A stretch of 64,000 bases of DNA from Constrictibacter sp. MBR-5. GTDB lineage: Bacteria; Pseudomonadota; Alphaproteobacteria; JAJUGE01. The notes under the pieces were generated by a model that saw only the letters and a program-made list of their open reading frames with translations, had not been told where the DNA came from and made no database searches. The stretch is from positions 248,001-312,000 of the forward strand of contig NZ_JBEPTK010000003.1 in NCBI RefSeq assembly GCF_040549485.1. Direction: 5' to 3'. Within the stretch, counting starts at the first letter, position 1; every line of letters starts with the position of its first letter. The translations under genes were made by a program, and so were the position numbers. Positions 9,202-17,289 of the stretch are shown in pieces.

Positions 9202-10368
9202 ATGAAGATCAAGTCCGTCACCGCCACCTGGCTGCACGTGCCGATCCCCAAGGAGAAGCAGCACGTCAGCGATTTCGGCCCGACCCTGTCCTTCGATTCG
9301 ACCCTGGTGCGGATCGAGACGGAGAGCGGCCTCGTCGGCTGGGGCGAGTCCAAGGCGGCCGTCGGCAGCAGCGGCACGAACCACGCGCTCGTCGTCTGCA
9401 TCGAGAAGGAGATGGCGCCGCTGCTGATCGGGCAGGATGCGCGCGACATCTCGCGGCTGTGGGACGTCATGTACAACGGCACGCGCGCCCACTTCGCCAT
9501 CGACCGCGGCCATGTCTTCCCCGTGCTCGGCCGGCGCGGCCTGACGGTGTCCGCCATCGCCGGCATCGACATGGCGCTCTGGGACATCCTCGGCAAATCG
9601 CTGAATGCGCCGGTCTGGCGCCTGCTCGGCGGCCGGCGGCGGGAGAAGATGCCGGCCTACGCCTCCGGCGGCTGGGCGCCCGTCGACCGGATCGGCGCCG
9701 AACTGCAGAGCTTCATCGATCGCGGCAACTTCAAGGCGGTGAAGATGCGGGTCGGCTCCGGCGACGGCGAGCTGTCGCATTCGGTGGCGCGCGTCCATGC
9801 GGCGCGCAAGGCGCTCGGCCCCGACATCGACATCATGTGCGACGCGCACGGCACCTATACGGTGGTCGAGGCCAAGCGCTTCTGCCGCCAGGTCGCCGAC
9901 TGCAACATCGCCTGGTTCGAGGAGCCGGTGACAGCCGACGACAAGCGCGGCCAGGCCGAGGTGCGCGCCTCGACCGACATCCCGATCTCGGCCGGCGAGA
10001 GCGAGTTCACCCGCTTCGACTTCCGCGACCTCATCGAGCTGCGCGCCGTCGACATCCTGCAGCCCGACCTGTCGATCGCCGGCGGCATCACCGAGGCGAT
10101 GCGCATCGAGGCGCTCGCCTCGGCGCACCAGCTCCGCTTCGCGCCACACCTCTGGGGCGGCGCGCTCACCTTCGCCTCCGGCCTGCACGTCGCCGCCGTG
10201 GCGTCGACCGGCTTCATCCTGGAGTACAGCCTGGGCGCCAACCCGATGCTGCACGAGCTGGCGGTCGAGAAGTTCCCGGTGATCGACGGCTGGGTCGACA
10301 TCCCGGACCGCCCAGGCCTGGGCGTCACCATCGACGAGGACTTCGTCGCCCGCCACCGCAAAACCTGA
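9202..10368 (+). CDS. Mandelate racemase/muconate lactonizing enzyme family protein (enolase superfamily), 388 aa
   Basis: The ATG at 9202 begins MKIKSVTATWLHVPIP, a typical enolase-superfamily cap domain. The barrel residues are present: K181-x-R183 (VKMRVG), metal ligands D214 (MCDAHG), E240 (WFEEP) and E266 (SAGESEF), and a His-Asp dyad H316 (APHLWGG) with D289 (QPDLS). This pattern is that of the mandelate racemase subgroup, which removes an alpha proton from a carboxylate, commonly an acid-sugar dehydratase, racemase or lactone isomerase. An upstream in-frame extension to 8956 has no family resemblance and is rejected. It is divergent from two class II aldolases, which would fit dehydration followed by retro-aldol cleavage of an acid sugar; that is inference. 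Confidence 0.9.
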   Translation: MKIKSVTATWLHVPIPKEKQHVSDFGPTLSFDSTLVRIETESGLVGWGESKAAVGSSGTNHALVVCIEKEMAPLLIGQDARDISRLWDVMYNGTRAHFAIDRGHVFPVLGRRGLTVSAIAGIDMALWDILGKSLNAPVWRLLGGRRREKMPAYASGGWAPVDRIGAELQSFIDRGNFKAVKMRVGSGDGELSHSVARVHAARKALGPDIDIMCDAHGTYTVVEAKRFCRQVADCNIAWFEEPVTADDKRGQAEVRASTDIPISAGESEFTRFDFRDLIELRAVDILQPDLSIAGGITEAMRIEALASAHQLRFAPHLWGGALTFASGLHVAAVASTGFILEYSLGANPMLHELAVEKFPVIDGWVDIPDRPGLGVTIDEDFVARHRKT

Positions 10369-10369
10369 C

Positions 10370-10385
10370 GCCCCGCTTGCGGGGC
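10370..10385 (+). terminator. Short GC hairpin after the enolase-superfamily gene
   Basis: GCCCCG-CTTG-CGGGGC forms a perfect 6-bp stem two bases after the stop codon, before the tRNA gene. It has no following T-run, so intrinsic termination is only possible, not clear. Confidence 0.35.
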
Positions 10386-10426
10386 CCCGCGCCCTGACCT
10401 AGAACCTTGCCCATCGCCTCACGCGC

Positions 10427-10502
10427 GCCGGGTTAGCTCAGTTGGTAGAGCAACGGTTTTGTAAACCGAAGGTCGGGGGTTCGAGTCCCTCACCCGGCAC
10501 CA
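10427..10502 (+). tRNA. tRNA-Thr (anticodon TGT), CCA encoded
   Basis: The cloverleaf is readable: acceptor GCCGGGT/ACCCGGC, D-arm with TAGCTCAGTTGGTAGAGCA, anticodon loop TTTGTAA (U33, anticodon TGT, A37), and T-arm GGGGG-TTCGAGT-CCCTC with the invariant TTCGA. The 3' CCA is encoded at 10500-10502. The anticodon reads ACA-type threonine codons. The top anticodon-stem pair looks mismatched (A-A), which is tolerated in many tRNAs. A transposase relic follows directly. Confidence 0.97.
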
Positions 10503-10504
10503 AC

Positions 10505-10664
10505 GGTCGGCTGTGTCCGGCCCGGAGACATAGGTAACGGCCCGTACCTATGACATGGGTGACAGCCTGGTCCGGAACGGGTTCTCGAGGGGCTGCAGGG
10601 TCTTATGCTCCGGGTCGCTCCACCCGGGATCGTCATGCATGAAGCTGACGATCAGATGCCTGGC
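10505..10664 (-). pseudogene. Relic of the C-terminus of an IS481-type transposase
   Basis: The minus strand encodes HLIVSFMHDDPGW, EHKTLQPLENPF and RLSPMS, then an in-frame TAG, and continues in the same frame with VRAVTYVSGPD. This is the familiar C-terminal end of IS481-family integrases (VSFM..DLG..D, NPFG.RLSPMS, V..VTYVSG). The in-frame stop interrupts that tail, and nothing of the DDE catalytic core is present upstream. It abuts tRNA-Thr. The family recognition is from memory of such proteins and needs a database match; as a gene it is certainly non-functional. Confidence 0.6.
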
Positions 10665-10694
10665 CGGTATCCGCGACATGAGGCGGGACCGCAT

Positions 10695-10886
10695 ATGAAG
10701 ATGGTCGTGTTGGTCGCTGTTGCCCTTGCGGTGGCATGCGGCTTCGGGCAGGTGACCGCGGCTGCGATTGCCGTGCCGAGCGGCGCATCGACCCGGGTCG
10801 AACATGGCGGCGGCTGCCGAAAGAGCTCACCTCCCGGCCAGTGCTGCCACATGGACAGGCGAACCGGCGTCGTTCACTGCCACTAG
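10695..10886 (+). CDS. Small secreted cysteine/histidine-rich protein, 63 aa
   Basis: The ATG at 10695 gives a short Lys-containing start, a hydrophobic stretch (VVLVAVALAVACGFG) and a probable signal-peptidase site around VTAAA, then a small mature part containing GGGCRKSSPPGQCCHMD and ending GVVHCH. Four cysteines and three histidines in about 25 residues suggest a disulfide- or metal-stabilised periplasmic peptide. Similar short proteins ending with this Cys/His pattern occur in alphaproteobacteria as conserved hypotheticals; the function is unknown. Its stop is seven bases from the convergent livM stop. Longer in-frame starts reach into the transposase relic and are not favoured. Confidence 0.6.
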   Translation: MKMVVLVAVALAVACGFGQVTAAAIAVPSGASTRVEHGGGCRKSSPPGQCCHMDRRTGVVHCH

Positions 10887-10892
10887 GCCCCC

Positions 10893-11897
10893 TCAAGCCT
10901 GCTTCGCCCGCGTCGCGTTCAGCGGTGTGGTCGCACGGTCCGGGCGGCCCTGGGCCCAGGCGAGGGCCGTGCCCAGGATGCCGCGCGGCAGGAAGATGAT
11001 GAACAGCACGAGCAGGAAGCCGTAGATCGTCGCGTCCAGTCCGACCATGTCGGTGCCGATCATCACGCGCAGCGACTCCGCGAGCAGGATCGTGAACACC
11101 GCGCCGACGGTCGGCCCGAGCAGGACGTAGAGGCCGCCGGCGACCACCGCGAAGACGATCTGCAACGACACCGCGATGCCGGAGACGGTCTCCGGGTTGA
11201 TGTACATCTGGTACTGGCCGTAGAGGATGCCGGCGAGCGCGGTCAGCACGGCGCTGATCACGGTGATGCGGATCTTCTGCGCCATGACGTTCACGCCGAC
11301 GGCCGCCGATGCGTCCTCGTTCTCGGCGATGGCCTCCATCGCATAGCGCGCCATGCTGCGGTCGACCTTCCACCAGACCCACAGGCCGAACGCCCAGCAG
11401 ACGAGCGCCAGGACATAGAAATAGTCCTTGTCGGCGAACTGCAGCGCCCACCACGAGACGCCCTGCCCGTCCTGGCGGGGCGTCATGCCGAGCGAGCCGC
11501 CGGTGTAATCCCGCATCGCGACGATGGTCAGGCGCACCACCTCGGTCAGCGCCAGGGTCACCAGCGCGAAATAGTGGCCGACGATGCGGAAGCGGAAGCA
11601 GGGATAGCCGATCAGCACCGCTGCACCCGCCGCCAGTAGCAGCGCCACCGGTATCCCGAGCCAGGGCGTGACGCCCCAATGGTTCCAGAGCAGCGCCACC
11701 GCATAGGCGCCGATGCCCATGAAGGCGCCGTGGCCGAGCGACACCAGCCCGAACCGCCCCATGATCGACCAGGCCGTATAGGCGAGCGACCAGATCAGGA
11801 TGAGGATCAGCATGTGCATGTAATAGTCGGGCACGCCCAGGAACGGCACGAGCAGGAGCCCGACGCCCAGGACGACGGCCGCCATCCCCTGGTTCAT
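10893..11897 (-). CDS. livM: Branched-chain amino acid-type ABC transporter permease, LivM family, 334 aa
   Basis: Inner-membrane subunit of a HAAT-family importer. Residues from the ATG at 11897 include multiple hydrophobic segments and the LivM hallmark IMGRFGLVSLGHGAFMGIGAYAVALL, then YFALVTLALTEVVRL and ALAGILYGQYQMYINP, in the order typical of LivM. Length is normal. Its ATG overlaps the livH stop as ATGA, so the two are translationally coupled, and it is the last gene of the minus-strand cluster SBP-livG-livF-livH-livM. Substrate class (branched-chain amino acids, amides or aromatic acids) is not determined by sequence alone. Confidence 0.92.
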   Translation of the reverse strand: MNQGMAAVVLGVGLLLVPFLGVPDYYMHMLILILIWSLAYTAWSIMGRFGLVSLGHGAFMGIGAYAVALLWNHWGVTPWLGIPVALLLAAGAAVLIGYPCFRFRIVGHYFALVTLALTEVVRLTIVAMRDYTGGSLGMTPRQDGQGVSWWALQFADKDYFYVLALVCWAFGLWVWWKVDRSMARYAMEAIAENEDASAAVGVNVMAQKIRITVISAVLTALAGILYGQYQMYINPETVSGIAVSLQIVFAVVAGGLYVLLGPTVGAVFTILLAESLRVMIGTDMVGLDATIYGFLLVLFIIFLPRGILGTALAWAQGRPDRATTPLNATRAKQA

Positions 11898-12766
11898 GAT
11901 TTCTTCCCCAGCAGGCCCTCGGGCTTGATGATCATCATCACGATGAAAAAGGCGAAGGCGACGACGTAGCCCCACTCGATCGCGAAGTAGAAGCCGCCGA
12001 TCGCGATGATCTCGCTGAAGATGAAGGCGGCGATGAAGCCGCCCACCATGTTGCCGAGCCCGCCCAGCACGCAGATCATGAAGGTGATCGGGCCGAACTG
12101 CAGGCCGATCGCCGGGTGCACGTCGTACTGCAGCACCAGCAGGCAGGCGGCGAGGCCGGCCAGCGCCCCGCCGATGGCGGAGGTGATCAGGTAGACCTTC
12201 CGCGAATTCACGCCCATCAGCACCATGATCTCGCGATCCTGGGCGATGGCGCGGATCGCCGTTCCCATGAAGGTGCGCGTCAGGAACAGGTACAGGGCGG
12301 CCATGCCGAGCAGCGCCGCGCCGAAGGCGAGCAGGCGGGCGAAGCTGATGTACATGTCGGCGAATTCGAGGATCGGCAGGCGCAGGCCCAGATTGCGGAA
12401 GTCGATGCCGAACAGGACGGTCGCCAGGTTCTGCAGCAGGAACAGCACGCCGCCGGTCGCCAGCAGCTGGTTGATCGGCGGCGTGCCGAGCAGCGGGGCG
12501 ATGACCAGATAGTGCAGCGCTGCCCCCATGAGCGCCACGCCGGCGATCGCCAGCGGTCCCGCCAGCGCCAGCGGCAGGCCGTGGTCGGTGTAGAGGAAGA
12601 ACACGGCGTACATGCCGAACATCACCAGTTCGGCGTAGCAGATCCACACCACGTCGATGACGCCGAAGACGAGGTTCAGGCCGAGCGCCAGCAGGGCGAG
12701 AACCCCGCCGAGCAGCAGCCCATTCAGGATGGCCTCCAGCAGATAGATGTCGAAGATCGCGTCCAT
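11894..12766 (-). CDS. livH: Branched-chain amino acid-type ABC transporter permease, LivH family, 290 aa
   Basis: Hydrophobic permease starting MDAIFDIYLLEAILNGLLLGGVLALLALG, the typical LivH beginning (N-G-L-x-x-G--YAL-A-G-N), with NLVFGVIDVVWICYAELVMFGMY, AIRAIAQDREIMVLMGVN (the conserved A.R..AQN..AA...G motif) and the C-terminal IIKPEGLLGKK that LivH proteins share. The ATG at 12766 is preferred; the frame stays open upstream to 12871 but those residues are basic and not membrane-like. It forms the transmembrane channel with LivM. Confidence 0.92.
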   Translation of the reverse strand: MDAIFDIYLLEAILNGLLLGGVLALLALGLNLVFGVIDVVWICYAELVMFGMYAVFFLYTDHGLPLALAGPLAIAGVALMGAALHYLVIAPLLGTPPINQLLATGGVLFLLQNLATVLFGIDFRNLGLRLPILEFADMYISFARLLAFGAALLGMAALYLFLTRTFMGTAIRAIAQDREIMVLMGVNSRKVYLITSAIGGALAGLAACLLVLQYDVHPAIGLQFGPITFMICVLGGLGNMVGGFIAAFIFSEIIAIGGFYFAIEWGYVVAFAFFIVMMIIKPEGLLGKKS

Positions 12767-12842
12767 CTCAGCCCTGCCCCCTGTTCTCGAACGCGGCGTC
12801 TGCACGCCCCAGTTCTGACGCCTCGAATTCAGACGCCCCGAT

Positions 12843-13547
12843 TCAGACCCCGATGTAGGCTTTGCGGACATGCTCGCTGTCGAGCAGTTCGGCCGCCGTC
12901 CCCTCGGCGCGGATCGAACCGGCCTCGAGCAGGTAGGCCCGGTCGCAGACCTGGAGCACCTGCCGGACGTTCTGTTCGACGATCAGCACGGTGAAGCCCT
13001 CCTGCCGGATGCGCCGGACCAGGTCGAACACCTGCTGGACGATCACCGGCGCCAGGCCCGCCGACGGCTCGTCCATCAGCAGCAGCTTCGGCGACGACAT
13101 CAGCGCCCGGCCGATCGCGCACATCTGCTGCTCGCCGCCCGACATCGTGCCGGCCAGCTGCCTGCGGCGCTCGCGCATCCGCGGGAAGAGCTCGTAGACG
13201 AACTCCAGCTGCTGGCGGAACTTCGACCGGGCGGCCGAGGGAAAGGCGCCCATGCGCAGATTGTCCTCGACGGTCATGCCGGGAAACAGCCGCCGGTTCT
13301 CCGGCACGTGCGCGATGCCGAGATCGATGATCTGGTGCGGCGGCACGTCGGCCAGACGCCGCCCCTCCATCTCGATCGTGCCGGCGCGCGACGGGATGAG
13401 GCCGGAGATGACGCGCATCAGCGTCGTCTTGCCCGCTCCGTTCGGGCCCAGCACGGCGACCGCTTCGCCCGCCCGCACGTCGAGCGAGACGTCGAACAGC
13501 GCCTGGAAGCTGGCATAGCCGGCGTCGACGTTGCGCAACTGCAGCAT
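12843..13547 (-). CDS. livF: ABC transporter ATP-binding protein, LivF family, 234 aa
   Basis: Cytoplasmic ATPase of the importer. Walker A GPNGAGKTT, the Q-loop region, signature MSGGEQQMCAIGRALM, Walker B LLLMDEPSAGLAP and the H-loop in LIVEQNVRQVL are all present and in normal positions. GYASFQALFDVSLDV and the length of 234 residues mark it as LivF rather than LivG. It is followed after 76 bases by livH. All motifs look intact. Confidence 0.94.
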   Translation of the reverse strand: MLQLRNVDAGYASFQALFDVSLDVRAGEAVAVLGPNGAGKTTLMRVISGLIPSRAGTIEMEGRRLADVPPHQIIDLGIAHVPENRRLFPGMTVEDNLRMGAFPSAARSKFRQQLEFVYELFPRMRERRRQLAGTMSGGEQQMCAIGRALMSSPKLLLMDEPSAGLAPVIVQQVFDLVRRIRQEGFTVLIVEQNVRQVLQVCDRAYLLEAGSIRAEGTAAELLDSEHVRKAYIGV

Positions 13548-13661
13548 GCCCGCTCCGATCCTCCCTTGGCGGCCTCCGGTCGTCCCGGCGCGGCTTCTTC
13601 TCGTTCGGCCGGTGCCGCGGCTGCGGCGCCGGGTGGTTCAGGCCCCGGTTAAGGCTGCGGT

Positions 13662-14417
13662 TCAGGCGCGGGCGGCGACGGTCGCCTGGGCGGCCGCGCT
13701 GTCGCGGCCCAGATAGACCTCGATCACGCGCGGATCGTGCGCCACCTCGGACGGCAGGCCCTCGGAGATCTTCTCGCCGTGGTCGAGCACCATCACCCGG
13801 TCGACGACCCGCATCAGCACGCCCATGATGTGTTCGACCCAGATGATCGTGATGCCCAGTTCGCGCCGGATGCGGTCGAGCATGTCTGCGGCCTGGTCCA
13901 TCTCCGCCTCGTCCAGCCCGCCCAGGCTCTCGTCGGCGAGGAGGAGGGTCGGCTGGGTGGCGAGCGCCTTGGCGAGTTCGAGCTTCTTCAGGCCGGCCGC
14001 ACCCAGCAGCCCGACCTCCGCCTTCGGGTCGTTCGGCAGGCGCACCGCCTCGATCGCCCGCTCCGCCGCCTCCCAGGCCTTGGTGCGGCTGACGGTGCCG
14101 CCCTGGCCGAAATAGCCGGCCAGCGCGACGTTCTCCAGGATGGTCAGCCGGCGAAAGGGGCGCGGGATCTGGAAGGTGCGGCCGATGCCCATGTGGCAGA
14201 TGCGGTCGGGCGACAGGCCGCCGATCTCGCGTCCGTCGAGCCGGATCGACCCCGCCGTCGGCTTCAGCGTGCCGGAGACCATGTTGAAAATGGTGCTCTT
14301 GCCCGACCCGTTCGGCCCGATGAGGCCCAGGATCTCGCCCTTCGCCACCTCGAAGGACACGTCGTTCACCGCCGTGAAGCCGCCGAAGCGCTTCGTCAGC
14401 CCCGCTACGGAGAGCAT
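13662..14417 (-). CDS. livG: ABC transporter ATP-binding protein, LivG family, 251 aa
   Basis: Second ATPase of the importer: Walker A GPNGSGKST, the LivG-type RTFQIPRPFRRLTILENV, Walker B LLLADESLGGLDEAE and WVEHIMGVLMRVVDRVMVLDHGEKI with the switch histidine. The signature region (LLGAAGLKKLELAKALATQP) lacks the LSGGQ-like glycines seen in most ABC ATPases, which LivG proteins often retain as LSYG.QR; this divergence is worth noting. It lies between the binding-protein gene and livF. A 114-base gap to livF contains small GGTTCAGGC/GGTTAAGGC repeats but no gene. Confidence 0.9.
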   Translation of the reverse strand: MLSVAGLTKRFGGFTAVNDVSFEVAKGEILGLIGPNGSGKSTIFNMVSGTLKPTAGSIRLDGREIGGLSPDRICHMGIGRTFQIPRPFRRLTILENVALAGYFGQGGTVSRTKAWEAAERAIEAVRLPNDPKAEVGLLGAAGLKKLELAKALATQPTLLLADESLGGLDEAEMDQAADMLDRIRRELGITIIWVEHIMGVLMRVVDRVMVLDHGEKISEGLPSEVAHDPRVIEVYLGRDSAAAQATVAARA

Positions 14418-14458
14418 CGCGACCTCCTGCCTGGAAGGGTCCGTCGCCTCCGCGTCGG

Positions 14459-15766
14459 TCAGCGCGCCGCGTAGGCGTGCGCCGCCGGCAGCGGCAGCAC
14501 CGGCTCGGCGGCCGCGATCGTCGCCGGCCAGACGATGCTGGGCTCACCCTTCACGAACTGGATCACCACCGGGAAGGAGCGCGCGTTCTGCCCGGCCATC
14601 GGGTCGCCCGGCGGATTGAACTTCACGCCGTAGCCCTGCATCGTCCCGCCCTCGGGGATGTCGGTGTCGAGTGCCGCCTTGCGCAGCGCCTCGGCATCCC
14701 AGCCGCCGTATGTCTTGATCGCGCGGGGCAGCACGTCGCTGAAGAAGATCCAGCTGTTGTTGTAGCCCATGCTGGTGTGCGGCGGGATCGCGTCGACCTT
14801 CTTCTCGCGCTTGTACCCCGCGACCATGTCGTCGATCAGCTCCGGGATGCCGGCCGCCAGCTTGGAGCGGTCCATCATCTGCGCCGGTGCCGGATCGACC
14901 GTGAAAAGCAGGTCGACGTCGTCGCCGAAGGTCGCCTTCAGCTTGTCGATCTGGCTGTGGCCGGCGCCGTGGCCGACCAGCGCCTTCCAGCGCAGGCCGA
15001 GTTCGCGCGCCTGGCGCATGAACAGCGTGATGTCGGGATTGTAGCCGGTGTGGAAGATCACGTCGGCCCGCGCCCGCTTCAGCTTGGTGACCAGCGAGGA
15101 CAGGTCCGGCGACGTCGCCGCATAGCCCTCGTTCAGCACGACCTCCATGCCGTGCTTCTTCGCCTGCGCCTCGTTCGAACCGGCGACGCCGACGCCGTAG
15201 GGACCGTCCTCGTGGATGATCGCGACCTTCAGCCCCTTGGCGTCCTGGCCCAGCTTCGCCTTCGCGTAGTGCGCGATCATGTCGACCGAGACCTGGCCGA
15301 ACTGGTCGCTGTGCGCCGTCGGCCGGAAGACGTAGGTCAGGTTCTTGTCTTTGAAGACGGCGGAGGAGATGCAGATGTTCGCCCACATGAACACCTTCGC
15401 CGCGTCCATCTTCTGCGCCAGCGGCACGCAGTGGGCGCTCGAATAGATGCCCATGATCAGGTCGACCTTCTCCTGGCTGACCAGCCGCTCCGCCTCGTTG
15501 ATCGCGACGTCGGTCTTGCTCTGGGCGTCGGCGTAGATCGCCTCGATCTTGTGACCCTCGACGCCGCCGGCCGCATTGATGCGGTCGATCAGCAGCTTGG
15601 TGCCGACGGCCGCGGGCTCCGACCCGCCGCCGGCGAACGGTCCGGTATAGTCGTGGATGAGTCCGACCCGAATCGGCTTCTTGTCCTGGGAGAGAGCCGG
15701 ACCGGCGATTACCGTCGCGGCGAGGGCGGCCAACAGGGTACGGCGCACGTTCGCATTGATGCGCAT
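14459..15766 (-). CDS. Periplasmic substrate-binding protein of a branched-chain amino acid-type ABC transporter, 435 aa
   Basis: From the ATG at 15766: signal peptide MRINANVRRTLLAALAATVIAGPALSQ, then the Peripla_BP_6 pattern (IRVGLIHDYTGPFA, LLIDRINAAGGVEGHKIEAIYADAQS, AINEAERLVSQEKVDLIMG). Such proteins bind branched-chain amino acids, amides, urea or aromatic acids; the ligand cannot be assigned. It is the first gene of the cluster and so should be the most abundant product. A GTG at 15817 is in frame but overlaps the proposed promoter and lacks a signal sequence. Confidence 0.92.
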   Translation of the reverse strand: MRINANVRRTLLAALAATVIAGPALSQDKKPIRVGLIHDYTGPFAGGGSEPAAVGTKLLIDRINAAGGVEGHKIEAIYADAQSKTDVAINEAERLVSQEKVDLIMGIYSSAHCVPLAQKMDAAKVFMWANICISSAVFKDKNLTYVFRPTAHSDQFGQVSVDMIAHYAKAKLGQDAKGLKVAIIHEDGPYGVGVAGSNEAQAKKHGMEVVLNEGYAATSPDLSSLVTKLKRARADVIFHTGYNPDITLFMRQARELGLRWKALVGHGAGHSQIDKLKATFGDDVDLLFTVDPAPAQMMDRSKLAAGIPELIDDMVAGYKREKKVDAIPPHTSMGYNNSWIFFSDVLPRAIKTYGGWDAEALRKAALDTDIPEGGTMQGYGVKFNPPGDPMAGQNARSFPVVIQFVKGEPSIVWPATIAAAEPVLPLPAAHAYAAR

Positions 15767-15806
15767 CTTCGGAGTTCCCTTCCCTGACCATTTTTTTATT
15801 GCGATC

Positions 15807-15836
15807 AGTGTCCGCACGCGCGGGAATTCTTGTCAA
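15807..15836 (-). promoter_or_regulatory. Probable sigma-70 promoter of the liv cluster
   Basis: On the minus strand a perfect -35 hexamer TTGACA (15836-15831) is followed after 18 bases by GACACT (15812-15807), which agrees with TATAAT at three positions. The A-rich stretch AATAAAAAAATGG lies between this and the start at 15766. The assignment rests mainly on the -35 match. Confidence 0.45.
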
Positions 15837-16084
15837 GCCGTTCCGGCGGCCATGCGCCGAAAGCGCAGTGCAGCTGGCAGACCGGCCACGCCGGACGCGG
15901 CGGTACCATCCTTGCTCCTGATCTTTGCCCTATCCTCGCCCTTGCCGGCTGCGTCGGCGCTCCGCTATCGCATGCCCATCGGGAACATCCAGCCGCCGGT
16001 GCACAGCTTGACCCCAGCCAGCCGACCGTCCGCCCATCCGGCCCGGCCATCCGCACGCGCCGCAGATCCGGCGTTCGGCGGCTG
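15837..16084. other. Intergenic part between the liv promoter and the MFS gene
   Basis: The full gene-free stretch is 15767-16084 (318 bases). Beyond the proposed liv promoter I see no gene, hairpin or operator here. A plus-strand frame running into the MFS gene is open through it but lacks hydrophobic or family-like character. Confidence 0.5.
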
Positions 16085-17272
16085 ATGATGCGACGCTCCA
16101 CGACCCGTCCGACCTGGTGGCCGATCGCCCTGCTCAGCATGGCCGCCTTCTGCGTCGCCGCGACGATGCGCGTCGCCGATCCGATGATCCCGCGCGTCGC
16201 CCTCGAATTCGGCACCACCGCCGGCGAGGCCGGGGTGATCGTGACCACCTTCACGATCGCCTACGGCCTCTGCCAACTGATCTACGGCCCGCTCGGCGAC
16301 CGCTACGGCAAGTTCCGCCTCATCACCCTGGCGATGACCGTCTCCGGCCTGATCGTCGGCGCCGGCGCGCTGGCCGGATCGATGGGGACCCTCGCATGGC
16401 TGCGGCTCGGCGCCGGGGCGATCACCGCCGCGGTCATCCCGCTCGCCATGGCGCATGTCGGCGACCTCGTGCCCTACGACCGGCGGCAGGCGGTCCTGGC
16501 ACACTTTCTCTCCGGCCAGATCCTGGGCGTCGTCTTCGGCCAGGCCGCCGGCGGCGCGCTGATCGAGGCGACCGACTGGCGCACCGTCTTCGTCGTCCTG
16601 GGCTGCGCCTACGGGCTGGTGGCCCTGCTGCTCTGGTACGAACTGCTCTCCGGCCGGCCGCAGCCCCCGGCCGACCGGCGCAAGGGCGGCATCGCCCGAG
16701 CGATGCGGCAGTATACCGGCATGCTCGCCGCCCCGCGGCCACGCGTCGTGCTGGCGGCCGTGTTCGTCGAGGGCTTCCTGTTCTTCGGCGCCCTCGCCTA
16801 TGTCGGTGCCTTCGTGCACGACCGGTTCGAACTCGACTTCGCGACCATCGGCCTGCTGCTCGGCTGCTTCGGCATCGGCGGCCTGTGCTACACCTTCTCC
16901 GTGCGGCCCATCGTGCGGACGCTCGGCGAGAGCGGCATGGTCACCGCCGGCGGCGTCGTCCTCGCCGCCAGCTTCGCGGCACTGGCCTGGATGCCGGTCT
17001 GGCCGGGCGTGGCGGTCGTGATGGCCGGCGTCGGCTTCGGCTTCTACATGCTGCACAACACCCTGCAGACCAACGCCACCCAGATGGCGCCGGAGGCGCG
17101 CGGCGCCGGCGTCTCGCTCTTCGCGCTGGTCTTCTTCCTGGGCCAGGGTGCCGGCGTGCAGGTCTACGGCATGGTCGTCGACAGTCTCGGCTTCGCGCCG
17201 GTGTTCCTGACCGTCGGGCCGGGGTTGCTGATCCTCGGCATCGTCTTCGGCCGCAGCCGCCGCCGATCCTGA
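16085..17272 (+). CDS. MFS transporter (DHA1-like drug/metabolite efflux), 395 aa
   Basis: Twelve hydrophobic segments are evident from WWPIALLSMAAFCVAATMRVADPMIPRVALEFG to LTVGPGLLILGIVFG. The loop motif between TM2 and TM3 (YGPLGDRYGKFRLI) is the MFS motif A, and the GDLVPYDRRQAVLAHFLSG stretch after TM4 resembles motif seen in DHA1 exporters. The ATG pair at 16085/16088 fits the length of the family; an extended frame to 15830 is rejected. Substrate is unknown. It is divergent from the liv operon. Confidence 0.88.
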   Translation: MMRRSTTRPTWWPIALLSMAAFCVAATMRVADPMIPRVALEFGTTAGEAGVIVTTFTIAYGLCQLIYGPLGDRYGKFRLITLAMTVSGLIVGAGALAGSMGTLAWLRLGAGAITAAVIPLAMAHVGDLVPYDRRQAVLAHFLSGQILGVVFGQAAGGALIEATDWRTVFVVLGCAYGLVALLLWYELLSGRPQPPADRRKGGIARAMRQYTGMLAAPRPRVVLAAVFVEGFLFFGALAYVGAFVHDRFELDFATIGLLLGCFGIGGLCYTFSVRPIVRTLGESGMVTAGGVVLAASFAALAWMPVWPGVAVVMAGVGFGFYMLHNTLQTNATQMAPEARGAGVSLFALVFFLGQGAGVQVYGMVVDSLGFAPVFLTVGPGLLILGIVFGRSRRRS

Positions 17273-17289
17273 GTGGATGTCTTGAAGAC

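Noticed and set aside
10427-10900. A genomic island or prophage attached to tRNA-Thr
   Set aside because: No integrase, no repeat of the tRNA 3' end was seen downstream, and the next genes are an ordinary liv operon. Only a transposase relic remains.
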